DNA of 30,825 bases from Krasilnikovozyma curviuscula. Taxonomy: Eukaryota; Basidiomycota; Tremellomycetes; Cystofilobasidiales; Mrakiaceae. This document shows positions 1-11,301 of this stretch, in pieces. Position 1 is the stretch's first letter, and every line of letters begins with the position of its first letter. The stretch lies in the NCBI GenBank assembly GCA_014825775.1, contig MVAQ01000245.1:1-30825 (forward strand), given 5' to 3'. The notes under the pieces are model-generated. The model was not told where the DNA came from, made no database searches, and worked only from the letters and a program-made list of their open reading frames with translations. The position numbers were made by a program, and so were the translations under genes.

Positions 1-110
1 CCATGGAGGTCACCCTGTTTGAGCGTTAACATCCCACCCGCCCGCGAACAGCCAACTGTGGCTCCCAGTTCCCCCGCCTCAGTCGAGCATTAGAGTGGCA
101 AAGAGCATCC

Positions 111-2607
111 ATGGATATTTACCAGCAGATGACGAGCCAGCTTGTTCGACCTCGCAGATCTCTCACTGGAACGGCAGAGCTGGATCGATACGACATTAAT
201 GTGAGCTGACACACTCCCCGAGCTCTGACCGAACGGTCGAGGCCAATCTGTCCTTTCATCTACATGGTCTACATCTCCTAGCGTCACATTGAAGATGGAT
301 TCGAAAATTTTGTGGAGGCCCTAGAGATCCAGTTTTCTGACGAAGGACCAGCTGTCGGCGACCACGACCAAACAGTACAAGACCCATCTCAAATGGATCT
401 TCCATGTCCAACCCCTGATGACAAAAACAAGGTTACTGATAGTGGTGAGCAGAGTGAGGAAGTAAACAGTGATACGGATGAAGCAGATCTGGCATCCTGG
501 GGTGTCATGTCCCAAGCAGAGAAAGATCAAAGAAAGTGAGCCTTTCTTATCACCAATCTTCGTAGTCTTTAGGGAGAAAATATCTTACTTGTCTACGGTT
601 TTGCTTGCGCCCGGTTCCTACTTTAGTCGAAAAGCCCTACGTTACGTCGAAACCAATCTCATCGACTTGATCTACAGCTTGACCATTGTCATTGATCAGT
701 CACACCCTTTGCCTTCTTCGACCATAAGATCTGAGAGAAATAGTGAGCATGATACTTTAGAGGATGTTGAAGGGGATGTAGGTGATGGTACAGAATGTTA
801 TGAAGATGAGGATCACGCACCGTTGAAGATCAAGTGGGGGCATGAGATGTGGTACGGGTGAGCAAAGCGGCTCTTCTGCGCATTTTACGACTAACTCACA
901 CCTTAAAATACCCAGAACCTTCCCTCGTCGAAGAAAATCAGCTGAGCTGTCAGCCGAGCCTTCATCACTGGAGCTATCGCGATTGCTGAGAGTCGTCGAG
1001 AACATGCATGATGCATTAGTCAGAAGAATTCTCATTACTAAAAGGTGATTATCCATATCATTTCTTCTCAATTCAGAAGCCTATTTGAGCTGAGCTATTG
1101 GTACTGTCACTTTCTACTTCGTGAATTCCAGAGATATCTACTATCGGGATGTTCCTCTTTTCGGGCATCAGAGAGTTGTTAACTCAGTAGGTGATCCATG
1201 TGTGCTCTATCTTCCACATTATATCCCTAACCAGAGTTTCCACCTTTCTTCTGCTTACAATACTATTCAGATTGTCGAGAAGGTAGCGAGCGATGCTGGC
1301 CTATCGAGGACTGACTTCAACGTGATACCGTCTCCGAAAGGGTTATGGAATGTTTCCCTTGCACCTCCGTCTTCAGAAGTAGGTGAAGGAATTTTTGTTG
1401 AGTTGATAGACGGAACACAGATCCGAAGTGATGGCAAGGTCAGTGCCCTGCTCTCTCTGAAGCCGTTTTATCCATGCAGCTGCCAAACTCCAGGTTAATC
1501 CTTCTCCCTGTTATCTCCCACGTTACCAAATATATTTTAGGCTACACTAGTCCCCATGTCAAGATCTATCAAAAGGATAGTTGTGCCCGATAACATGAGG
1601 TTAGAAGCCATCATCCTCATCGAAAAGGAAGTAAGTTGCCAAAGCCCTGCTACCTCACTTCCATCTACCCTTGGCTGTTTTATTAAAGTATCATTCTTCC
1701 AACAGGCCGTTTTTCAAACTGTAGTCTCGAGCAGAATCGTACAGTTGACTGACGAGGAGCTAGGAGCTGTGATGGTGGTGACCGTGAGTTACTGATCCAG
1801 GCGACCATGCTTTTGAAGGCGACGTTGATTTGAGTCGGGGAATGATGTTCCATCGCTCGATGTAGGGGAAAGGTTACCCAGATTTGGCCACCAGGGAGTT
1901 TCTGATTCATCTCAAATATCAGTTTCCAACGCATGTCGCATTTCTTTGTTTGTTTCGCAATCGACGATTTGACTAATTTTCGACAGCTATGACCGTGATA
2001 CGTTTACATTTATTGCTACAGGATCCCTCAGTTTGCACTAGTCGATGGGGACCCTCACGGGTTAGAGATCTTGAGCACGTACAAGGTCAGTTGTTGTTCT
2101 TCAAATCTTCAGTACAAACTCTTCTTAATTTCTGACGGACTGTCACATGCACGAAACATGAAAACAGTTCGGAAGTAAGGTTCATCCATCTCTCACCAAC
2201 GATTCCATTATCTACATGGGGGTCAAGCCGTCAATGTGGACTTCGTTAGAAATTGGCAAGGACAGATTCATTAACCTGACTGCGGGCGACAGATGTAAAG
2301 GATTAGCACTACTGAAACGAGATGACCTAGATGATGAATGGCGGTCAGTTCTTTCTTGATTACTGAGCTTCGGGGCACAATAGCTCGAGCGCTCTGACTC
2401 TTTGTTTGCACCAATACCTCCTCGCTTCGCATTCGCGGGTCAAGGAGGGAGATATGTATAATGCTGCATCTCGGAAAGAAAGCTGAAATCGAGCTATTGT
2501 CAACCTCCAGCTTGCTTAGCGGAGATGATGGTCAGGGACAAGAAGAAGATGGTATTGTCAGATACATCCGACAAGAATTCCTTCGATGGAAGCACCGACT
2601 AGCCTGA
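111..2607 (+). CDS. SPO11: Spo11, meiotic DNA double-strand-break transesterase (topoisomerase VI A-like)
   Basis: Spo11 cuts DNA in meiosis by forming a tyrosyl-DNA bond and so starts recombination in the nucleus. Spliced model: exons 111-200, 282-535, 627-857, 916-1044, 1132-1438, 1541-1630, 1706-1783, 1866-1930, 2022-2085, 2168-2343, 2445-2607; total 1647 bases, 548 aa. The winged-helix part carries KRDIYYRDVPLFG, restored across the exon 4/5 junction; the second Tyr (about residue 239) is the expected catalytic one. The Toprim part shows LIEKEAVFQ (metal-binding Glu), GKGYPDLATREFL and LVDGDPHGLEI (DxD pair). The C-terminus has the family's W..E...M...KAEIE pattern before the stop. The acidic N-terminal region (exons 2-3) is not conserved. 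The first ATG of exon 1 fits, and a short upstream exon is needed because the conserved frame is closed by TAG at 279. The intron after exon 8 seems to use a GC donor. VTC1 follows 336 bases downstream on the same strand. Confidence 0.9.
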
Positions 2608-2943
2608 AGAATATTTCCTTTACTAGGTCTATTTGTTCTCCTAGAGCCGAGTATACCTTCCATTTCAAAGTCTGCAGCCAGACTGCGTCCCTAATGCACC
2701 ACCGCAAGCTCGTGGCGGAGGCAGGCTTACCGTAAATCAGTCTTTTAGTCGTCTCTAGGAGAATAGAGTGCTTAGGTACCTTTAGATAATCTGTGTCAAG
2801 CTTGGAACCTCCTGTTAAACAACGAAAACACTAGGAAGAAAAATTCGTTGCAATAATATCATGCACGTTTTCCCACAATTTAGATTTCAAACTGCTGAAA
2901 ATCTACATTTTTTCCCTCCCTGTAACACCCATCTGTAACCAAA
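2608..2943. other. Intergenic region SPO11-VTC1
   Basis: No coding exon was recognised. The right part should hold the VTC1 promoter and 5' leader: a pyrimidine-rich stretch (about 2909-2924) lies just before the VTC1 ATG, which is common upstream of highly expressed fungal genes. The left part is the SPO11 3' flank. Confidence 0.5.
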
Positions 2944-3883
2944 ATGTCTACTCAGCCCCTTCTCCAAAGAACTGCAGCCAAAAGAATTGCTCTTCCAGTC
3001 AGGCAGGAGCCAAAAGTTGTTAGTACTTGTGTCACGGCCACCTCCCTGCCGTGTTATCGGTAGTCCTTGTCGATACGACTGCTGACCTGCTTCCTTCGCT
3101 CTGGTTTTTGGATGGCCTTCACCCGGTCACCTAGTACTTCGCCAACGAGAGGACCTACTTGTCATGGTACGTCGAGACGGAAAGTAGGAAATGATGGATT
3201 AGCGGCGGGATTTGGGAACGTCGGGTCGGGCAGATAAACGGTAGAGCCTACAGCTTGCTGACTTCTTCGTGTGTCTCGTACCTTTCCTTCACAGGATGCA
3301 CTTCTCTGTCGTCCTCGGTGGTTTGAGTGTTGGTTTGCTGAATTTTGGTGATAAGGTATGTCGAGCAAGCTCATCTCGGCGCCCCTCTCTCTACTGGAGA
3401 TTACTCACTTCCCTTTGCGTCTCGTCTTACCATTATCAACCATCAGCTTTCCAAGATCTTTGGCGCCATCTACACCTTCATTGGTAGGTTTGGAGTTTCT
3501 TCTTCTACGCGTGGCTTGTTCAAACATCATGCCCCTCCGCTGTTTACTGACGAAGATCACACTCAGCGGGAGCTATGATGATATACTCCCTTGCTAGATA
3601 CCACCAACGTGCTAATGCCATCAGAAAGAAAGCTCAAGCTTACGACGACCGTGTCGGTCCAGTAGGTTCCTCTTCCAGTTCTTGCTACTTCATTGGGTAC
3701 AAAATCTCACCAGGCTTCGATTTCTTCTCACTTCAGACGGTGTTGTGTGTTGTTCTCATCCGTAGGTTCTCATGCTTTTACTCTAGTCCAAACCCGAAAC
3801 GATTAGTATTTAACTGTTTCTTGTTTCCACCTCCAGTTGCCGTCTTTACCAACATCATCTTCAAGCTCAATGCTGGAGAATAA
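2944..3883 (+). CDS. VTC1: Vtc1, vacuolar transporter chaperone complex small subunit (DUF202)
   Basis: Vtc1 is the small membrane subunit of the VTC complex, which makes inorganic polyphosphate and moves it into the vacuole. Exons 2944-3018, 3135-3166, 3295-3355, 3447-3483, 3567-3661, 3737-3761, 3837-3883 give 372 bases, 123 aa, close to the usual ~129 aa. The protein opens with MSTQPLLQRTAAKRIALPVR, then PKVYFANERTYLSWMHF, the DUF202 signature with the conserved NERT.LSW core. Three hydrophobic helices follow: FSVVLGGLSVGLLNF; the segment around IFGAIYTFIAGAMMIYSL; and TVLCVVLILAVFTNIIF near the C-terminus. A basic loop with YHQRANAIRKKAQ lies between helices 2 and 3. Codon phase is kept across all six introns. 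No other VTC subunit (the SPX-domain catalytic Vtc4 or Vtc2/3) is in the window, so this is the stand-alone small subunit. Confidence 0.92.
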
Positions 3884-4172
3884 TTCAGTTCCCGATAACG
3901 AATGTAGCATTTTTACTATTCTGGTTCACCGTCATGCCCATGTTTGCGATGTTATTTGTCAATCGCTGTCAACTTTAATAAACCAGCTTAACATCGTCTT
4001 ACTGCGCACGTCACCAGGGAGAGGACTCAATTGGCATGCAACAACAAGAGGAATAATTCTCTCCTAACAAAGCAAAATTACTTCTCATAATCATTATATC
4101 GTCAAGTCATCGTGTCGTCACGCTACTCATCAACGAATCGGAGATGGAAAAGAGACCTCGCGGAGCGACATG

Positions 4173-5374
4173 TCACAGATATCGCTTTTTATTTGCGTCA
4201 TAAATAGCCAAGTCAGGAGCAACCAGCCGTACCTGTGAGGACAACAGGATCAGATTTAACGTTATCAGCTTGACTCCCAGAACCTTTGCCTTTGCAGAGC
4301 TGGATCCGACTTCAACTTACCTCGAAGTGCCTCCTTTCTGAAACATAGATCCCGTGCTTCCTGATTACCTTGGGACCCTTGAACCCTTTGACTTCCACGA
4401 CTCCAAACTGCTTGACTGCCGTCTTGTCCGCGTCTGATAATCCTTCCAAATTTGAGTCTCCTTCTTTCCAATCCTCATGGGGGGCATCACTCTCTACACC
4501 GTCCAACTCATTTTTCACGACGTTTTTGGCATCAGAGCCGCTGATTTTAAGCTTGTTCTTCTTTTCAGCCTCTTCAATTTTTCGTGCTTCCCTCTCCATC
4601 TCTTCTAGCTTCTCAATCTCCGCTTCCTCGAATCTCCTCGACTCTTCGCTCTGTTTGTCCTTCTTTGTCATGAGATCTTCCTGATATGCTTTCCTCAGAC
4701 CAGTCAAGATCGCAAGTCCCTTAACTCGCAGATTTGTAGGTGTCAATGGCGACGATAAGATAGAAAGGACCTCGCGCTGGAGAGCAGTCATGCCGCCTAG
4801 CGAAGCCGTGAGGGCTGTAATGGCTTTGGGAACAGCATGTGCTGAAACTTTGGCGAGTGTACCAGCGTGATTGATAATGGCAGCCTTGGAAGCTAACGCA
4901 AAACGACCGAGGTAAGAGCTCGTTCCAGCAGCGACGGACGCCAACAGCGCCGATTCAGGAATGAGTGCTGCTCCCGCAGTCAAGGCTACACTCCCTACAG
5001 CGAGAGAGATTATCCCGATTGTGGCTGCTGACTATATGTGGTTGAGTAGACGACCAGCGAATAGAGTGAGGATAAGTGTGAGTACACAACACTGGAGCTG
5101 AGCAGACTATCAACAAATTGAATTACCTTCATCACTGAATAGCGATTGTCTCCATCATCAACTACTGCTTCAAGAGTGAAGTAGACTTTTCCCGGCTGTA
5201 ACATCCATTCCGTCAGCTTTGTCTTCTGCACTCTCAATAATTCGACATTCAGCTTACTCTCAGCTTGACAGTTTGACCAGGTTTCACCTCATTTTCAAAA
5301 TGGAGAGCAGCTACATGCTTGAGACAAACGTTTAAAGTGAGCGGGGAGTTATTGGTTACCCGAACGGAAGGCAT
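4173..5374 (-). CDS. Unrecognised protein: small beta-type N-domain, Ala-rich hydrophobic segment, charged coiled coil
   Basis: I do not recognise this family with confidence. Exons in transcript order: 5374-5258, 5195-5127, 5031-4321, 4232-4173; total 957 bases, 318 aa, all junctions in phase with good GTAAGY/GTAATT donors. The start MPSVRVTNNSPLTLN is chosen because a compact domain begins there. The same frame stays open to an ATG at 5602, so a longer form is possible. Residues 1-62 alternate hydrophobic and polar residues and contain KPGQTVKLR joined to PGKVYFTLEA across an intron, suggesting a small beta-sandwich. Residues about 63-110 are rich in Ala/Gly/Ser (AATIGIISLAVGSVALTAGA) and could be membrane-inserting. 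About 155-195 is a Glu/Lys/Arg coiled coil, followed by an acidic linker and a conserved-looking end (KHGIYVSERRHFEVRLVAPD). It converges with VTC1 and diverges from SEC63. Confidence 0.72.
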
Positions 5375-5760
5375 CACTTTCTTCAAGTTCCCAGGGCTAG
5401 GCAGCAAGTCAGATCTCAATGACTGGTAAGTAGTGACTACAAGTGTATCACAGGGTAGACAGGGTAGATTGTCCAAACTTGCCTGCGAGTTGAACAGGAA
5501 AGATGGCCGTGGAGGAATAAGGTCAGCACAGCGTGGCTTCAGCGTCATTTCGATGTGTTTCGATTTTGAGCAGATTTTTCCAGTTAGACTTTTGTGCAGC
5601 ATAGACTACACAGGATGCATTACACTTCCCTTTTCGTCATATGAGAAGTTCCTGAGCGAACATAGAACCTTTGGTTCCGCCACTGAGTGCAGCTAGCATG
5701 CCAGCGTTCGCCTTGACGACGAACCACAGCAGTATCTAATATAGAAGGCAGGCTGCAATC
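5375..5760. promoter_or_regulatory. Divergent promoter region between the unknown (-) gene and SEC63 (+)
   Basis: This gap of 386 bases separates two divergent starts and is the only upstream sequence for both. If the (-) gene uses the in-frame ATG at 5602, its 5' end would occupy much of it. I see no clear TATA box and no other coding exon. Confidence 0.4.
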
Positions 5761-8572
5761 ATGCCTGGACTTGCCTATGATGAGCAGGGAGCTCTGGCCA
5801 CCTATTTTGTCCTCACTTTCCTTTCGTTGGTGCTTGTCCCATCCACTTTTCTGTCGCTCAAACCGAAGACCAAAGGTACGAGCCTGCTTCTGGTTCTACT
5901 TTTCTATCCCCTGAGCTTTCATTGATAGATGTTCGTTCACGTTTTCTTCTCTTCTGGCTAAATGACGTGATTACGGTTGTTCCAGTGGCTCCAAGGAAAA
6001 GCACCCAGCTTCCTCAAGCAACCAAGTTGAAACGAGACGAGGCTAGAGAGCGAGTGTTTGGCAAAGTATCTCCTAAAAACTCTTCCAAACCGACCAAAAA
6101 GTAAGACCAGTATGCATTTGTATCTCTTGAAGCTTGGAGCTCACTTCTGAGACGACTTTTCGCCATGGTCTTCCGCCTTCATTGCGTTTTGACAGGACAC
6201 TCTTCATCATCTTTGGATGGTTTGTGTTTGCTGGTTTGGCTTACCGAATCTCACTGATGCCTTCAGTTCAGCAAGTTCTGTATAACCCCTTTGAAGTTCT
6301 TGGCATATCTGAGAACCTCTCTGACAAAGAAATCAAGAGGGCGTACAAGAAGCTGTCACTGAAATTGTAAGGGCTTCATTTCTCTCAAGACATCCCAAAT
6401 AGCGATGGCAATTAACTGTGTGCTTTTGTTTTACCTTTTCAGCCACCCTGACAAAATCAAGCTTGCTGAAAACGAAACGAGAGAAGATGCCGATGCGAAA
6501 TTTGTCGAGATCACCAAAGCTTATAAAGCGTAAGCTTAGCGTACAAGACGACTTTCCTTATCTTATTCTAATCTTCTTCCTCTGTAGTTTGACGGATGAA
6601 GTCGTGAGAGAAAACTGGTTGTCTCACGGAAACCCAGATGGTGTCCAACAACGTGAGGAAATGATTGCGATTCCAAAGTGGGTGGTCGAAGGCTCAAACT
6701 CAGGTTGGGTCTTGGGTTTATACGGACTTTTGTTTGGTGGTTTGATGCCTTACTTGGTCGTAGGTCCTAAATTCTGCCTTCTCCGTTGTGTCTTGAGCAG
6801 CCCGCATCATTGACATCTTCTTTTCCCAACATCTAGGGCAGCTGGTGGTTTGTCAAGCGAAAGTTCACGAGAGACGGCGCATTGAACTCCACAGCATCAT
6901 TCTTCTTTCTCCAAGTTCGAGAGGAGTCCTCATTCGCGGAGTTGATTGATATCCTGGGTTCAGCGTCTGACTTTGTACCACTTGTGGGAGGACCTGCCAA
7001 CGGCCAAAAAGCTTCAGATAAGAAGGGCTCAAAGAAAGAACTGAAAAGCACCGTTGCTGAAGTTGAATCTCTAGTTAAAAAGGTTGCGGCTGAGAAGGGA
7101 GTCGAGGGAGTGATGGAACACAAAGTAAGCGTTCTGCTGTGGAAATTTTGAGTGCCACTACCCTCCACTTCAGCTGATATATTTTCTTTTCTACAAAGTT
7201 TGACAGCACCTACTCTCGATTGACAGCAGCTCTCATCTGGTCACACCTATTGCGAATTCAAGATCTCTGTCCCACTCACATTGCTCAACGCACGGCCATT
7301 CTCACGGCCCTTCCCCCGGTACTCAAATCACTTTTAGAAATCTCGCTTGCTCAAAATTGGCTGACAACCTCAACCAAAATCATGAAGATCCAGTCCTACC
7401 TATCTCAAGCTACTATGCCAGAACTGCCAGCACTTCTTCAACTGCCTTATATCTCATATGAGGACGCTTCTAAGTTGGAGAATGAGAGTCTTGGACGAGA
7501 TGAAGGGTGGATCTCGGCTTGGAACACAGCGTCAACCTCAGAGAAACAAGCTCTTGTAGCAGACTTGTCTTCAGACGAGATTGCTGAATGTGATGCTGTT
7601 GCTCAGGACTGGCCGAAACTTGAGATTGTAGACGCAAAGTTCCAAGGTGATTTTTTTTTCAACCTCGGGATGTGAAGATATCGAGACTGACACTCGAGTT
7701 GCCTTTCGTAGTTGTGGGTGAAAAGATTATCACGCCTGCTTCTATCGTGCAGTGTCTGTTCAAACTCAAGTTGACAACGTCTAGTGGTCAATTATCTAAT
7801 GGAAATGGACCAACAAAGGAAGAGCTCATAGCGTTGATTAGGGAGGAGGACGATATGGATTCGGAAGAAGCCGCTGAAAAATTTGAAGCAGAGAAGAAAC
7901 TCCGAGAAGAGAGGGACAAGAAGGCGAGAGAGGAAGCTTTGGCGTATGCGCCATTCTGGCCTTCGGTTAGCAGCCTTCTTGTCTCCTGTGTGTTGCGCTT
8001 CATATCTAATGGCCTTGTATATCTATTGAATTTAGGAACGTCCGCTCAGATACTGGTTCCTCATTGGGGACATCAAGGCGGACCGAGTGATTGTGCAGCC
8101 AGGGCGCATCGTGGGCCTGTTACCGAATGGCCCCACAGAGGAGTTCTCGCTCCAGTTTCAAGCACCGGCTGGTGCTGGACTGTATACGTTCCAAGCATAC
8201 TTCATATCGGATTCCATAGTGGGCGAAGGAGACGCTCGCGTTGGAATGCAGGTGAGTTGGCTTCGTTCCTTGTTTCCTCTGAAGTCGATTTCTCATACAT
8301 TTCCTTGGCCGCGGCGGTCATGCCTTTTATCTCTGTTACAGCTCAAAGTAGAGATGCCGGTTGAAGAAGCTGTAGATGACGAGGACGAAATCTCTGATCC
8401 TGAAGAAGATTCCCTTGCTGGTCAGATGGCAGCTCTTCGTGGGGAATCGGTTAAGAAGTCACAGGCACTCGCTGACGATAGTAGCGATGAAGACTCTTCG
8501 AGTGATGAGGAGGACGCTGCGAGGAGGAAAAGGAGCGCCCAGAGTAGTGATTCTGACTCAGATTCCGACTGA
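5761..8572 (+). CDS. SEC63: Sec63, J-domain subunit of the ER protein translocon
   Basis: Sec63 recruits the luminal Hsp70 (Kar2/BiP) to the Sec61 channel and helps post-translational import into the ER. Exons 5761-5875, 5986-6100, 6196-6366, 6443-6529, 6588-6759, 6837-7124, 7199-7646, 7712-7965, 8036-8251, 8342-8572; 2097 bases, 698 aa (yeast Sec63 663). Order: first membrane helix (ATYFVLTFLSLVLVPSTFL), basic linker, second helix (FIIFGWFVFAGLAY), J-domain NPFEVLGISENLSDKEIKRA with the HPD motif at about residues 135-137 (HPDK), third helix (WVLGLYGLLFGGLMPYLV), then the Brl domain. The C-terminus is a Ser/Asp/Glu-rich acidic tail ending SDSDSDSD, as expected for Sec62 contact. The first intron has two acceptors, 5928 and 5985. 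The later one is used here because the extra 19 residues are hydrophobic and absent from known Sec63 topology. Confidence 0.93.
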
Positions 8573-9599
8573 GCATTTTCCCGTATCGATAGAGCTCCTG
8601 AATGTAGTACTCAGTGTCATTGTCTATGGCGAAACGTGGCCACTAGTGAGAGGCAAAATCATCCAGGTTCGTACATCTGGGCTCCTTACTGCCGCGACGG
8701 TTAATCACGCTAGGTCGTTCCCTTGTCGACCAGGGCGCGACGAGAACTAGCTGCTTTTTATTTGTTGACGAACAATGCCATCATTTGATTTGTCGTTTAA
8801 ATACATCGCGGCGTGAGCTAGCAGACAGGTTTTAGGTTTTAACGCGGCAGAACCTTATTTACTGTCGAGTGAGACAGCTGAAAACCTAGCGCTCCAACTG
8901 CCCAATTACAGAAAGTTTGCGGCTGTCCTGTTGGTCAAAAATCACTCTGAAGGGAGCTACAGAAGAGGGATCGAGATGCAGTTATAAGCAGCAGGATGGG
9001 AGAACAGGATCCCAACATGTCTATAGACCACGACATGAAGACTTGGTCTCGGCGGATCTGCGCGCAAACGAACTGTTGGTGGCTTTTTTCATTCTCAAGT
9101 GATGTCGCACATTCACAGTAAATGAAGTGGCCATGGACTGGCGTAGCTCCACGAGCCGAACATCAAGATTAGCACCCCCTCCATAAAGTCCTCCTTACCA
9201 GCTTGGAACTGTCAGTATCGGTTGGGACTTCAGGATCTTTCGTGAAGGAACGAACAAGAGAAGCTAGACTTGGAAGAACACTACATCAGCGAGAGTGACC
9301 TGCGACAAGCCGGTTGATGCGCTGACCGCAAGACAGGAATCAAGTGACTGGAAAGGCGTCACGCTGGAAATTGAAAATCGTCTGCTTGTTTCACGCTGGT
9401 CGCACACCGCAGCGACGGCTCGCTCTACCACCACGGCCTATATCCCCACAGATGTGTCAGCGATAAGAAACCTTATAAAACCCCCGCTGATGGCCCTGAT
9501 TTGCACGAGAGGTCGTTCCAACTGAGGTTGAACGTTGACAGCTGTCCCTCTCACCCAACCCCTACACCAGCAGCCCATTTGTTGCTTCAGATTCCCTTC
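8573..9599. other. Long upstream region of the WOPR regulator gene
   Basis: About 1 kb without a convincing coding exon. Short open frames are present, but they lack ATG starts, splice context or family motifs. The left end is the SEC63 3' flank and the right end the promoter/5' leader of the WOPR gene. Long 5' regions are typical of master-regulator genes in this family. I saw no exact copy of the WOPR-type site TTAAAGTTT here. Confidence 0.5.
9473..9480 (+). promoter_or_regulatory. TATA-like box upstream of the WOPR gene
   Basis: The octamer TTATAAAA lies about 120 bases before the ATG at 9600, in an otherwise mixed-composition stretch. The distance fits a fungal TATA element with a leader of moderate length. 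It is a motif match only. Confidence 0.35.
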
Positions 9600-11301
9600 A
9601 TGGCTCTTCCTACTCTTCAGCCACCCTTTGTGGGGATTGCAGATACGCTGTACGATGCACTCATCCTGTTGGAGGCCGCCAAGAGAGGAATGATACCTGT
9701 GAGTACGATGTATTTTTTTGTTCTCTGCTTTTCCCGTTGGTTAGGTCTCCGTTCTTACCGTCTACTCCTCTTTTCTACTCTGTAGCGTATCACGAGGAGG
9801 TTGTTTGAGGCAGAGAGGGAGATTCTCATCAGGTCTGGCTCCATTTTCGTCAGTGGCGGCCCGTTTCCTCGTGATTGCTCTCCACGTCTTCTCTACTGAA
9901 TTCGAATTCATATTGGTCTCATGAAACTAGATATTTGACACTGGCGAAACCAACATCACACGCTGGACCGATGGTAAACAGTGGTAAGTTTTTTCGATTC
10001 CATACGGCGATGTTTCTCCGGAATTCTCCTCACGTCGATTCCTCGCTTTCCACACTTTCAGGTCTGCTTCCAGAATGAAGGACAATTTCTTGTGTGTATT
10101 TTGACTTACTACTTGAAATCAGTGAGACAAACTGACGTCGCCTTTCCTGCCGTGCCTCGCAGAATCTATCGTGAAACGAAGAAGGACAGGAAGTCGCCAG
10201 ACCCTGGTCACGCTGCCAGAAAGAGCCTTTCTGGCGAGAATTATACCAAGGTGCAGGACGAAGTCAAAAGATGGGTGGGGAGTATCCAAAGTGAAACTGC
10301 TTACAGAGACGACGAGTTGGTCAAGAAGGTGAGTCAAAGAAGAACTTCATTCTTTTCTACAACGTCCATTTTTCAACTAAGCCTCTGGATGGTTTTATTG
10401 CAGACGATAACAATTCAAGTCGGGGGATTCACCCAACACTTCATATCTTATTTTTCGCTGACCGATGCGCTTAGCGGTGGGTTTATCTTCACACATCGCC
10501 TCGTTTCTATATGAAAGGGGCGGAGTCTTGCTGTCTCTCTCACATCTAGTTCGAAGTTTCTAAATCGAGTTATTATTCCTCTCACAGGACGATTACGACA
10601 GCCATCCACCATCCCAGAACTTCTCGCTCTAGACATTTCCCCAGAGTATTTACTGCCAGAAAAGCCTTATCGCAACCCTTTGATTATACATTATGGGCCA
10701 GATGGAATACCTCGGTACGGCGGTGAAGTAAGTTGACTGCCAGCTACGTTTCTTCCGTCCTGACGACTGACTTTGGCATTGCTGGTAGGGTGACTACGGC
10801 TCGCCGTCTCCTTCTTCACGTTCAATACCTATCACGGTACCAAAACCTTCTCTGCACTATGAACTGGCTGATGGAGGAGAAGATCAAGGATCGGAAGGAG
10901 GCTCAACTCATTCGCGATCTTACGCAGGAGAAAAGCATTTTCAAACTCCATCGCCTGCTCTTGGTTTGACCACCAGCCCCGCAGCAGAGTACTTTCCGTC
11001 GGGGGTCCCAGGTGCCTCGACAGAACCATGGTCGCAACGTCGCTATCAACCCAGCCATGGCGTTTATCTTCCACCGCTTGGACCGCCATTGGACGGACAT
11101 CAGTACCAATCTCAGCATCCAATTAGTAGCCAGCCAGTCTATCTACCACCACCCCAGCCTTACTATCAGCAACACCCTCACTCCAGTGATTATCATCGGG
11201 CGCAGCATTCATACCAACAATTATCAAGTATACCTCCGCAATGGACCTCTCGTCCTCCACCGCCAGACCACCGTTCAGCATCCAGCAGATCACCCTCTTA
11301 A
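9600..11301 (+). CDS. Gti1/Pac2 (WOPR) family transcription regulator
   Basis: WOPR proteins bind DNA and control fungal morphology and development (Wor1, Ryp1, Pac2, Gti1; Liv3 in Cryptococcus). Exons 9600-9698, 9786-9848, 9931-9983, 10062-10091, 10163-10328, 10404-10476, 10588-10727, 10789-11301; 1137 bases, 378 aa. WOPRa is seen as FVGIADTLYDALILLEAAKR, GMIPRITRRLFEAEREILIR, SGSIFIFDTGETNITRWTDG, KQWSASRMKDNFLIYRE. WOPRb includes TITIQVGGFTQHFISYFSL followed by a short helix. The two parts are joined by a basic Lys/Arg linker (ETKKDRKSPDPGHAARKS). The C-terminal ~150 residues are low complexity, rich in Pro/Tyr/Gln/Ser/His, as in activator tails of the family. Which paralogue it is (Gti1, Pac2 or Wor1 type) cannot be decided by eye. 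A 14-base perfect palindrome in intron 2 (9897-9910) is noted without a function. Confidence 0.88.

Noticed and set aside
757..1071. Minus-strand open frame of 104 codons
   Set aside because: Antisense to SPO11 exons with restored catalytic motif on the plus strand; no family motif of its own.
9897..9910. 14-base perfect palindrome TGAATTCGAATTCA
   Set aside because: It lies in an intron of the WOPR gene, is single, and looks like two adjacent GAATTC hexamers; no partner site or function is evident.
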